16,604 nucleotides of DNA from Isohypsibius dastychi (lineage: Eukaryota > Tardigrada > Eutardigrada > Parachela > Isohypsibiidae). Positions 1-7,704 of this stretch are shown here, piece after piece (the stretch's first letter is position 1; each line of letters begins with the position of its first letter). A model generated the notes under the pieces. That model did not search any database, was not told the origin of the DNA, and saw only the letters and a program-made list of their open reading frames with translations. A program made the translations under genes and the position numbers. The stretch lies in the NCBI GenBank assembly GCA_034696485.1, contig JAQIWT010000659.1, positions 1 through 16,604 of the forward strand, in the 5' to 3' direction.

Positions 1-219
1 CCTTGGTATCTTCCTCTGCTCATCACTCATAAACCTCATTTAATCATTATTGAAACAATATGATAAAATACAATTAACGGAATTATCATTGATGTGGCTG
101 TTGCAATTATTGTGGCTTAGAGAGTGTTCTTTGTTTGTTCTACGATAAGGGGCGTCCCAAAGAAACCAAGGTTGAGCGTCAAACGGTGGTGGATGGTACA
201 ACAAACAAGGACACAGTGT

Positions 220-693
220 GGTTGACGTTTTTTGTTGAATGGTTCTTACTGGAATGACTGGAGCACTCTATTCGCTGATGAATGCACGCGCAGATTTGAA
301 GCCTGTGCGACCATCCAACGAACATTCCTATTCCCGTCAACAGAATGCTTTTTCGTATGATACTGTGGACCATGTCATCCCTCTATTGTCGCAAGTGATC
401 CTAATTACCATGTATCGTCAAGATGCAATGACTTTGATTTTGACCTTGACTAAGAATCTTCTTCAGAAACGTCAATCGGTTTTTTTTGGGATTGCGACAA
501 AGACCTGGTGTTTATCAGGAATTACTTTCTCACATTGTGCGGTTTAACTTATACATTACAAAGCAGCTCTACATGTCATGCGAAGTGGCTGTTCCCATTC
601 ATGACCCTTTTGAGAAACATCTACTTAAACTTGGATTTATACGTCTCTGGTGGGTGCACACTTGTTGATCTAAATGGTCGCGTATGCTGTTAA
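220..693 (+). pseudogene. decayed coding remnant, possibly from a transposase
   Basis: In one forward frame from about 250 to 693 the translation looks protein-like but is broken by a TGA at about 358 and a TAA further on. A different frame is open just upstream of 250, so there is also at least one frameshift. The readable part has a cysteine cluster (CGPCHPSIVASDPNYH) followed by a Cys-Asn-Asp-Phe-Asp acidic stretch. A CxxC motif followed by a short hydrophobic strand ending in Asp is reminiscent of the start of KDZ-type transposase domains, but I cannot confirm that. No start codon, splice sites or inverted ends belong clearly to it. Treat it as an unassigned relic. Confidence 0.25.
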
Positions 694-825
694 ATGAAGT
701 TTGTGGTCGCAAAAAAAGGAAGGTTTGCTTTTGAATCGTCCTGGTAGTACATATGTATTAGATGCTATTGATAAAGAAACACGTTGGTAAAAAACAGCAA
801 TACAGGAACGCATTTGGGTATCACT

Positions 826-1408
826 ACAGGCGTCCCAAAAGTCCCTGTTTCACAATAGGCGTCCCTCTCACGTCCCTGTTTCACTGTAGGCGTCCCTTTT
901 TTCAATGAAGCCTGGATGCCTGAATAAACCCAGTTTGCGGGCTTCAAATTACACTGTGGAAACTCCGCATATCTCCAAATTCAGAAATTGAAAACTTGTC
1001 ACTGGTGAATATTGCCCAAAACCATGAGTTCAATGAGCAGTTCTGGAAGCTGGTACCAGAGAACAACTGAGTCGTGCCGAGAACTGAAATTTCAAGTTAC
1101 AGGCAAGTCAGTTCAGGTGACCAAAATTCACAACATCAAGACTCAGCCTGAACTCGGAGAACACAGGGTGGATAATCTGGGAAGCAACTGCAAAGTTTTC
1201 AAGGTGCTGCTGCAGCAAAGGATCGTCTTTCTCAGATCACTGCGACAAGAAATTCTTAACTAAAATGAGAAAATAAAAACGGGGCGTCCATAGCGGTGCA
1301 AAATTTTAGATACGTCCCTAAACAATCTTATAGTAGGAATGCCTTTGGTGGAACAGGGACTTCAATAGGGACGCAGATAGTGAAACAGGGAGTTTAGGAA
1401 CGCCTACC
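826..1408. mobile_element. short non-autonomous DNA transposon (MITE-like) with tandem-unit inverted ends
   Basis: The left end (about 826-895) contains AGGCGTCCC...TCCCTGTTTCAC, repeated as AGGCGTCCCT...GTCCCTGTTTCAC and again AGGCGTCCCT. The right end (about 1330-1408) carries the same words as reverse complement: GTGAAACAGGGA is matched by TAGTGAAACAGGGAG at 1378-1392, with GGAACGCCTA at 1398-1407. The outer arms pair over roughly 38 bases with a few mismatches, and each arm is itself made of two or three ~30-base units. No target-site duplication is clear. Related GGCGTCC words also occur at about 150 and 1281. The 580-bp interior has no convincing transposase, so it was probably mobilised in trans. 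Confidence 0.62.
1012..1263 (+). other. open frame inside the MITE-like element, doubtful
   Basis: An 83-codon frame lies inside the element at 826-1408. An overlapping frame just upstream, about 977-1069, also reads like protein (it includes NIAQNHEFNEQFWKLVP) before a TGA. The two frames may be pieces of one captured or ancestral coding sequence. Neither has a recognisable domain, and composition alone could explain both. It is listed only because it is the one coding-like stretch in the element. Confidence 0.15.
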
Positions 1409-2125
1409 GGAATACTGATTTCGTACCCATTTTGTTTTGTCATTTGCCGTTAAATTGACCAATCTTAGAACCTGCATACAGTTTTGTCAGTTACTGTAGG
1501 ATATCTATATGAACAAACACTTTTTGATCACTGCAACCTGATTGGTCACTGTCCATATGTCGCACGAACGGACAGAATTTCTGTTTGCCTAATTGGTTAT
1601 TATTCGAACTTCTCTTTTGTATCTATCTAATCACAACATTCCACCTTGTTGTTGAATACCTGATATCTTTAGTCTGATAAGAGTATTATTGTTGAAGAAG
1701 TCCGTTGGAGAATAAATTTTGTTACTAATAGCCGAGCACTGATCATCTTATCGACCTTTGATTAGGGTAGGTATAATTGTGCTTATAATGGCAAAACGGA
1801 ACGTTAAATACAATCGCAAATAGTTTGCCTCGTAGATAATCAAGCGTTAGAGTTTGAATTCAACGATCATGTGCCGAAAACTGCTCACCTTATCCGGATT
1901 TGATTATGAAACAAAGCTGAATAAAGTGGAATCTCTACCGTCTAAGCTATGCAGACTTGGGCATACGGTCGTAACATTTAGACTCCCACGCTTGATCATT
2001 TACCAGACAGACAATTCATGCTCGTATTTCATATTCCACTTCGCCCAAAGTGCACACTTATCTCTTGTTTTCAAACAATTTTCCTCCAACGAAACCCGGG
2101 TTTTGAATATTCTGTTTGTTGCAAA
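1409..2125. other. intergenic stretch, no supported gene
   Basis: I see no convincing exon, RNA gene or repeat. A forward frame at 1854-2213 overlaps the next gene in another frame and looks like a shadow. The last few hundred bases before 2126 presumably hold the promoter and 5' leader of the LRR-like gene, but I find no clear TATA element. Confidence 0.4.
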
Positions 2126-3133
2126 ATGTCACATTTTCATTCGGAAAAGAAATCTGCTACATCAACCTCGTCGAGCGATGCACCCAAGCCAGCAGAAATT
2201 TGTGAGACTTTAGCGTTCTCCCCAGAAAACAGGGTAACATCACCGAGGTTCAAAATGATCAAGATCACAACGGAAGAGTGTCGTGCTGCTCTTCAAGTCG
2301 ACATCCAATACGATGACAAAAGCTGTTGGTACCCGATTTGGAAGTGGAACACCGAACATGGTGGGGAATCGGTTCGAATAGAGCGTTGGAACGACGTCGG
2401 TTCATTGTGGAATCTTTCTTTGCCACCTGATATCAACTTGTCCGCAGAGATGATCACCCTTGTAGAACCACTAAAAAATTGGATGAACATGGAGAAGGAT
2501 CATCCGATGTCTGTCACAGTTTTTTTGCGGTATGACCTATGCCGAGAAATACACCAACCTCTCAGTCTGTTGAGTCAGCATGCCATTTCTTTGAAATTGA
2601 ATGGAGATGATGTAAAACGTCTTGTATTAGTTGGATCTAATCGAAAAAACGGAAAACATGGTACCCTGGAAGAAGAGAACCCTGGAAAACCCTGGAAAAA
2701 AACCACCATGGGAAGAGACCTGGTGATGTGTCCTGGTGATGTGGACATTTGTTTGTCAGATTTCAACTTGCCAAATCTGCTGGATATAAGTTTCGTGCAA
2801 TGCCGGGATATTGTCCTCGAAAGTGGTTGCTTTGACATGTTCCCGGGGTTACGGTGCGTGGAGTTTATTTACTGTCAGTTTCCGATCATCGAGCAAAATG
2901 TCTTCGCGAACCTCCCCGACTTGCAGTCGATTGTCTTTGCCGGAATTCAGCGTTTTGATGCTGCAGAGCACAGAGTTAATTCGAATTGGCTTACGAGTTA
3001 TCTCAAAGAAATGCCTGATCTCCTGCGAGATAAGCGTGCTGGTGAGATATGGCAATTTAAAAACGAGAACGATGATTATTTCCATCAGCCATACCGCTCT
3101 GACGATAATATTGTTTCTTTTTTCCGCGGATAA
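2126..3133 (+). CDS. single-exon protein with leucine-rich-repeat-like C-terminal half
   Basis: A 335-residue protein of unknown function. The frame is open back to 2018, but I chose the ATG at 2126 (MSHFHSEKK) because the earlier residues look like translated leader and the A-rich context before this ATG is favourable. The first ~45 residues are Ser/Lys/Thr-rich and probably disordered. The middle is a mixed hydrophilic region rich in Trp (PIWKWN, WNDVGSLWNL). From about residue 214 to 275 there are three roughly 24-26-residue repeats of LRR type: LPNLLDISFVQC, then LRCVEFIYCQ, then the block around FANLPDLQSIVFAG. There is no signal peptide or membrane segment, so it is probably cytosolic or nuclear. 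Substrate-receptor proteins with F-box plus LRR have a similar repeat style, but no F-box is visible here. A ~13-base tandem duplication lies in the coding sequence near 2719-2744. Confidence 0.6.
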   Translation: MSHFHSEKKSATSTSSSDAPKPAEICETLAFSPENRVTSPRFKMIKITTEECRAALQVDIQYDDKSCWYPIWKWNTEHGGESVRIERWNDVGSLWNLSLPPDINLSAEMITLVEPLKNWMNMEKDHPMSVTVFLRYDLCREIHQPLSLLSQHAISLKLNGDDVKRLVLVGSNRKNGKHGTLEEENPGKPWKKTTMGRDLVMCPGDVDICLSDFNLPNLLDISFVQCRDIVLESGCFDMFPGLRCVEFIYCQFPIIEQNVFANLPDLQSIVFAGIQRFDAAEHRVNSNWLTSYLKEMPDLLRDKRAGEIWQFKNENDDYFHQPYRSDDNIVSFFRG

Positions 3134-4360
3134 CATTGGTATGCCTTGCTGAATACTGTGTTTTCATTGATTTGTCCCTCCAATAATTATAATTATAATT
3201 TAATATAATAATTAATCCCTGCTGAAGAAAAACGATGTTTCACCTGAGAGACAGTGATTACAGTGAAATGCGTGACCTCAGCATTAATGTGGCCAGAATA
3301 AAAGTCGATCAGCGAATTATTTGTTGCTGCTTTACGGTCGGGAAACCAAACGGTCACGCAAAGTATTTGGTGACGACAGAAGCCCTCGCTATAAAGGCAT
3401 TGTTGTGGTTGCACTCGCTACGAGGATTGCCAATGCTTTCCCTTGCAACAAGGCTACGCTGTACTTTCCTCCCGTTCTGCCAATGAGAGCTTAGATCAAT
3501 GGTCAGTTACGAGAATCAGGAACACAGAAACAGACATTTGACGAAAGCTAGCTGGTGAAGGCACCTATGCGTGTCGACATCGAAAAAGTACCTTTTTCAG
3601 AAAACCACATTATTTTACGGATATGGGTTTAAACCTTTGGAAAAAATGTCACAATGTTCTGCAAAGCATGCTCTTGCTGATCATACAAATTGCATACTTT
3701 TATGATTTTCACGCAGGTATTCATCTCCTTGTAAGTACAGATGTCGGGCAATGAATTTGTGGTATCCCTTTCAAATTACTAGCTTCCTCCGCGAAATAAG
3801 AGCTCTTTCTCGCAATGAACCATCGGTTAACGATCTCTAATAAACTAAAACTAGAAACTAATTTTTTGATCGATTCTGGTTTGAGCTCTAGCCAATATTT
3901 TTTATGTTTCCCTCAGCCTCATTGAGGGTCAGGGATAAAGTTACTGTTCACTTGGTACTTGGTTTTGTCGCATTTTTTTCCTTACCCTTACCGTACAAGT
4001 GATCAAATAATCTAAATCATCCTCAGTTTTGACTCTACAGTACCATCAAAATGAATGTCTGGCAAACTGAAACAAACTCAACGTCCGTCTGAAAGTCAAT
4101 CTTGGTCACGTTTTTCTTAGAATGCCATAAATGTTCCGCAACGTGCCATGCCTGCCAAAAGCGTGCGGCACTTTGCTCCTAGTACAAGACTGCCGCTGTG
4201 CCTGCTGTTGCTATTAATGCCGTTGTACGGTCGTGTCATGCGTTCTCGGGAACTGCTTGCATTGCACTAAAATAGATGACGTACCGTAGAATCAATTAGC
4301 TGTCTCGAGAACTCTGATGTGAACCCTGGTCGCTCCGAACAGAAATGCAAAGCATGATTA
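3134..4360. other. gene-poor stretch with an AT-rich tract
   Basis: Bases 3183-3215 are an almost pure A/T tract with repeated ATTATA and TTAATA words, of no evident function. An AATAAA at 3297-3302, about 165 bases after the LRR-like gene, could be its polyadenylation signal. From 3490 to 4360 I see only short frames broken by stops, and no tRNA-like or repeat structure I can support. Confidence 0.4.
3235..3486 (+). CDS. hypothetical short open frame
   Basis: An 83-codon frame starting MFHLRDSDYSEMRDL. It looks more protein-like than a chance frame (mixed charged N-terminal half, then IKALLWLHSLRGLPML), but I recognise no family. There is no donor site near its end that joins it to another exon. 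It could be a gene fragment or a transposon relic. The opposite strand is also open over the same bases, which weakens the case for either. Confidence 0.18.
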   Translation: MFHLRDSDYSEMRDLSINVARIKVDQRIICCCFTVGKPNGHAKYLVTTEALAIKALLWLHSLRGLPMLSLATRLRCTFLPFCQ

Positions 4361-4367
4361 TCTTATG

Positions 4368-4560
4368 GTGAGAGCTTGAGGCACCAGGAACACCATATAT
4401 TTCCTCGTAGCACCATTCTCCAAAAACTGACCACACCGTTCTCAGATTGGTATGGTCGAGAATGGTGTGCAGAGTTGTTCTGTTATTTCACCGTTAGAAC
4501 CTATGGTGCCCCGAGGTCAGATTGATGTGGTCAATTACTGGTGAATGCTGCCCCGAGGAA
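4368..4560. repeat. hairpin-rich dispersed repeat, copy A (CTCGGGGCACC family)
   Basis: The block opens with TGGTGAGAGCTTGAGGCACC and contains the inverted words ATGGTGCCCCGAGG (about 4502-4515) and TGCCCCGAGG (about 4550). An internal stem pairs CACACCGTTCTC with GAGAATGGTGTG around a short loop, and GCACCATTCTC lies just outside it. A second block with the same opening (TGGTAAGAGCTCGGGGCACC) lies at 15760-15880, so this is a dispersed repeat and not a local accident. Confidence 0.55.
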
Positions 4561-4724
4561 ATGGATGGCGTCGATGGTCCCTGAGCTCTCGTGTGATCGT
4601 ATTCTTTGGAGAGACATCGGCTTTCACTAATGTCCGCACACAGCAACGGATGTTTTTCTGGCCTGGCGTTGGTACTTATTCCGGTCATATAGTGTAAGCA
4701 AAACAAAATAATGATGCTTTTCAT
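4494..4724 (-). CDS. possible small secreted protein (hypothetical)
   Basis: On the minus strand the frame beginning MKSIIILFCLHYMTGISTNA has a classical signal-peptide shape: a Lys near the start, a hydrophobic core and small residues before a likely cleavage after residue 20. The mature part has two cysteines (LLCADISESRC) and a hydrophilic Ser/Pro/His-rich tail, 76 residues in all. The last third falls inside the dispersed repeat at 4368-4560, so either the true C-terminus lies in another exon or the frame is fortuitous. A possible donor (CCA followed by GTAATT) occurs at about 4541-4546. No family is recognised. Confidence 0.22.
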   Translation of the reverse strand: MKSIIILFCLHYMTGISTNARPEKHPLLCADISESRCLSKEYDHTRAQGPSTPSISSGQHSPVIDHINLTSGHHRF

Positions 4725-4905
4725 CGCTTCCTGTCGTGATGTGCCAGAATAAAACAACATTCAAGTGACTGTCTCTAGACAAAGAAGGAAGTCAGGTCTT
4801 GGAAACCTGGAATCTGGATTAACGTATCATTTATTCTTCCGCAAAAATTCCTGTGAAAACATTGTATGTTTTTTCAATTGAGGCACTTACTTTTTCTCTC
4901 GCAAC

Positions 4906-5724
4906 ATGGCTGACGCGAACACATCCATAGCTTTGTCGCTGTACAACCTGACATCCGAGTGGAATGGCGACACTGAAAATCTGGTCATCTGGTTCAGTTG
5001 CGCTGTACTGTTCACTGCTTTCGGTGGAATTGCTTGTTTTGTGCTGGCTGTCACCGTCTATTTCCAAACAAGCTTTCGACGTCAAACCGGCGTTCTGGTG
5101 CTCTATGTCATTTTTCTGGAATTTCTGCTATTTTGCGTAATCCACCCCCTGACACATGCAGTTTCGTTTTCTCGGCGAATCGGTTGGACCGTCTACATTG
5201 ATTGCTTTCCCGTGGTTTTAAGCCACCGTCTTCTGATAGTGATACTCAACTGGGCAAACGTATTTCTGGCCATCAACCGATTCGTGGCTGTTATATATCC
5301 CCATCGATATAGCGCTTGGAATTCTAAACCTGTCATTTCGTTCATGGTGCTTCTCAGTGTAATTATTGAGATTTTGATCCGATTTGCCCCGGGGCATGAG
5401 AATCACCGCTTCCAGGAAAGAAAGTACGACTGCGCCTCGTCCGAATACAATCCTGTTATCGAAATGATCCTGCCAATTCTGATCATCTATTCTCCCATCG
5501 TGGTGACTGTTGTCATTTATTCTGCGTTGCTGATCAAATGCAGAATTCAAAAAAACGCTGTCACCGCAGCTGGTCACCCAGATGGTTTCTCCCGTAAACG
5601 GCAACGACGAAAGAATATCGCGGTCATATTGTTCGCTTCAACTGTTTACACCGGCGTAGCTTTCATGATTTTACATACCAAAGAAACAGTGGATTCTAAC
5701 TCAGCGCCACGCCCTGGTCCATAA
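4906..5724 (+). CDS. class-A-like G-protein-coupled receptor, truncated after helix 6
   Basis: A 272-residue orphan receptor. The N-terminus has two N-glycosylation sequons (Asn5-Thr-Ser and Asn14-Leu-Thr). Hydrophobic helices lie at about residues 26-53 (TM1), 62-87 (TM2), 101-131 (TM3), 142-160 (TM4), 184-210 (TM5) and 236-256 (TM6). TM3 ends in INRFVAVIYPHRY, the position of the DRY motif, with Asn-Arg-Phe replacing it. Cys100 and Cys176 are placed for the usual TM3-loop disulfide. The third inner loop is basic (RKRQRRK). Helix 7 and its NPxxY motif are missing: the frame runs from TM6 into a short polar tail (SAPRPGP) and a TAA, next to a GA-rich tract. I found no downstream exon with a helix 7 before the F-box gene. 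The product is therefore a truncated, probably non-signalling receptor, or a pseudogene. Confidence 0.72.
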   Translation: MADANTSIALSLYNLTSEWNGDTENLVIWFSCAVLFTAFGGIACFVLAVTVYFQTSFRRQTGVLVLYVIFLEFLLFCVIHPLTHAVSFSRRIGWTVYIDCFPVVLSHRLLIVILNWANVFLAINRFVAVIYPHRYSAWNSKPVISFMVLLSVIIEILIRFAPGHENHRFQERKYDCASSEYNPVIEMILPILIIYSPIVVTVVIYSALLIKCRIQKNAVTAAGHPDGFSRKRQRRKNIAVILFASTVYTGVAFMILHTKETVDSNSAPRPGP

Positions 5725-5752
5725 AGAGGAGGGGAGGGAGAGAGAGAGAAAG
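5724..5752. repeat. GA-rich simple repeat
   Basis: A purine-only tract of GGAG and (GA)n directly follows the receptor stop codon. It marks the point where homology to a full-length receptor is lost, so slippage or an unequal exchange here could explain the missing last helix. Confidence 0.7.
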
Positions 5753-6007
5753 CTCGGGGTGAGAAATATCTGAGGGAAAACAAACCATGGGGGAGGGTTA
5801 AGATTGTTTTTACCTTAATTCCCTGTCATACGCTTCTGTGTTGTTGACTCGTTCTCAAATTTGACTTACTGGCTCGAGCTCTCAAATTTTGCGTCTCGCG
5901 TTTTGTTGAAGCTGAAATCTGTTACTTACTTGGAACGTGAAACGCTGTTGTTGAAAGAGTTCTCTCATGTTATTCTGATCTGCTTGATATGGAAGATTCA
6001 TTCATTC

Positions 6008-7172
6008 ATGGATGAGATGTTTTGTGGAAATGCTGAGACGGAATCATCTGAAAATCTCCTGGAATTGGGGGCCGTGCATGAATCGTAAGAATTCCCATAT
6101 TTCATTCTTGCGACAATTGTTTCAACTTTGCGCAGTACAGTAAACGGAAATAATCCTCAAAAATATCATGAGCAACTTATTTTTTATCGGAATAGCAAGA
6201 AGTGTTTGTCTTGCAGAAGCATCAGCGATCTTCCACGAGAAGTCATGGAAATTATTTTCCTCCAGCTTGATTCCATTGATCGCAAAAGAATTGAGCGGTA
6301 AGTTATATACAAACCGGTTTCTTTGGATCGCCATTGTTTCTGGTGTAGCGTTTGCAAAGGATGGCAGCAGATCCTTCAAGGAGTCAACAAGTCTCGAACT
6401 CGCCTCAACATCGAACTTCCTTCGCACTCCACGAATGATGTACATTTCTATGATCATTGGTCTGCTGAACTTCGCTACTTGGGCAATCCACGATTGAATA
6501 TTTTACAATCCAGATCGCTCCAGATTCGGGACGGTTCCACCATCCGATCCTTTGAACTACGGCTCAAGCGTGGCCTGTACGACGTTATGAGGACATTGAA
6601 AAAAGCAGGGGCTGACATTTCTGCAATCGACATTACCTTCACGGGTTGCTCTGTTGACGTTCAAGTCTTGGCTGGATGCAGATGGCCGGTGGAGACCAGA
6701 AAAATGCGGATCATTCGCTCAGACATTGCAGCCGCCAGGTGGTTTGGACTCTCCTCGCTGTATCTTGAGGAATTATGGCTGGATGTTGCTGCTACCATTC
6801 AAAAACCTCAACAGTTGGCGAAATTGTTTCTTGCGGAGCACGGGCCTTTGACGGAGGAAAATTCATACTTCTTACGCAAATTTGAAAGACGAATTACAAT
6901 CGACGGGGAGCCGGATACATCGCGAATCAGTCGTTTGCACGAGCGTATTCCTCTTTTGAACTAGTAAGAAGTAGTAAGATGTTATTTTCTTATTTCCAGT
7001 TTGGTGTAATTTCAGCATTGAGTACGTGGATGGTTATAATTGGACGGAGGCTCTGATGATGATTGCTGAGGGAGGACATGTTTCCAAACATACGATTAAT
7101 TTTCTGAAGAGATTGTATATTGAACCGCTGTTTTTAGCTCGTTGGTCGGCCCCGCGGCCAAAGCATCGATAG
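6008..7172 (+). CDS. F-box protein, tandem copy 1 (four exons)
   Basis: Exons 6008-6084, 6217-6297, 6349-6963 and 7016-7172 join in phase to give 309 residues. Exon 1 encodes MDEMFCGNAETESS... . Exon 2 plus the start of exon 3 form the F-box (about residues 27-66): SDLPREVMEIIFLQLDS, then the VCKGWQQI motif. F-box domains bind Skp1 and place the protein in an SCF ubiquitin ligase, so the role is probably as a substrate receptor in cytosol or nucleus. The ~230 residues after it are shared with copy 2 but match no family I know. They include IAAARWFGLSSLYLEELWLD and LFLAEHGPL. Exon 4 adds a 52-residue tail (YVDGYNWTEAL ... PLFLARW). Intron 3 has two possible acceptors, after 6999 and after 7015. 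The first would end the protein at once (YLV stop), so I use the second. An AATAAA at 7284 suits the 3' end. An upstream ATG at 5990 is out of frame. Confidence 0.75.
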
Positions 7173-7283
7173 GTAAAGTTTTGATTTTCTGTACCAGGCA
7201 TGTCAAACAGTGGGTTACATTTTTCTGACCGAATGGTCAAAGCATACGTTCACTTTGTTGTACTGATTGTTTCCATCTGGATG

Positions 7284-7289
7284 AATAAA
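7284..7289 (+). promoter_or_regulatory. polyadenylation signal of F-box copy 1
   Basis: AATAAA lies 112 bases after the TAG of F-box copy 1. The position is right for its 3' end and nothing else on this strand competes for it. Confidence 0.5.
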
Positions 7290-7704
7290 TTCGTTGAATA
7301 TTTTTCCTGGCTTAAGTCTGGTGGATGGTTTGTTAAAAATTTCAAGGAGCTTCACGTATCGGTATCTTTCATCGAGATGACTGTTATGCTAACGTTCTCT
7401 TAGTTTCATAGGAATGTTATTTTCAGTCTTAACTGGACACTGAGTTGAGTGAAGAAGAAGTGTGAGTACTGCTGCATTGTGATTGTGAAAGTGTGCGAAG
7501 GTAAAATTAAGAAATGGGAGAGCACAGCGTGAGCCGTGAGTTGAGTTGTGATTGTGAAGTGTTCCAAGCCCCTCCCTCTATGATCCTGTTGGAAGTGAAT
7601 TTGTTCTTTGGTTGAGTTCTCGAATTTCCACTTTCTGGTCTGGACAAATGTCAGTTGAGCTATTGTTGAAAGGGACCCGGTTGTCTTGCTGAAATCTGCT
7701 CAGG
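7290..7704. other. spacer between the F-box copies
   Basis: No gene is supported. Bases 7470-7565 contain an imperfect repeat of TGTGATTGTGAA (about 7476 and 7546) and of GAGTTGAG. From about 7665 the sequence resembles the leader of copy 1 (for example ATTGTTGAAAG and AATCTGCTCAGG compared with GTTGTTGAAAG and GATCTGCTTGAT before copy 1). The duplicated unit therefore included at least the proximal 5' flank. Confidence 0.45.

Noticed and set aside
5861-6088. 75-codon frame as a stand-alone protein.
   Set aside because: Only its last 26 codons match exon 1 of F-box copy 2. The rest is leader sequence, and the frame runs through the donor at 6085.
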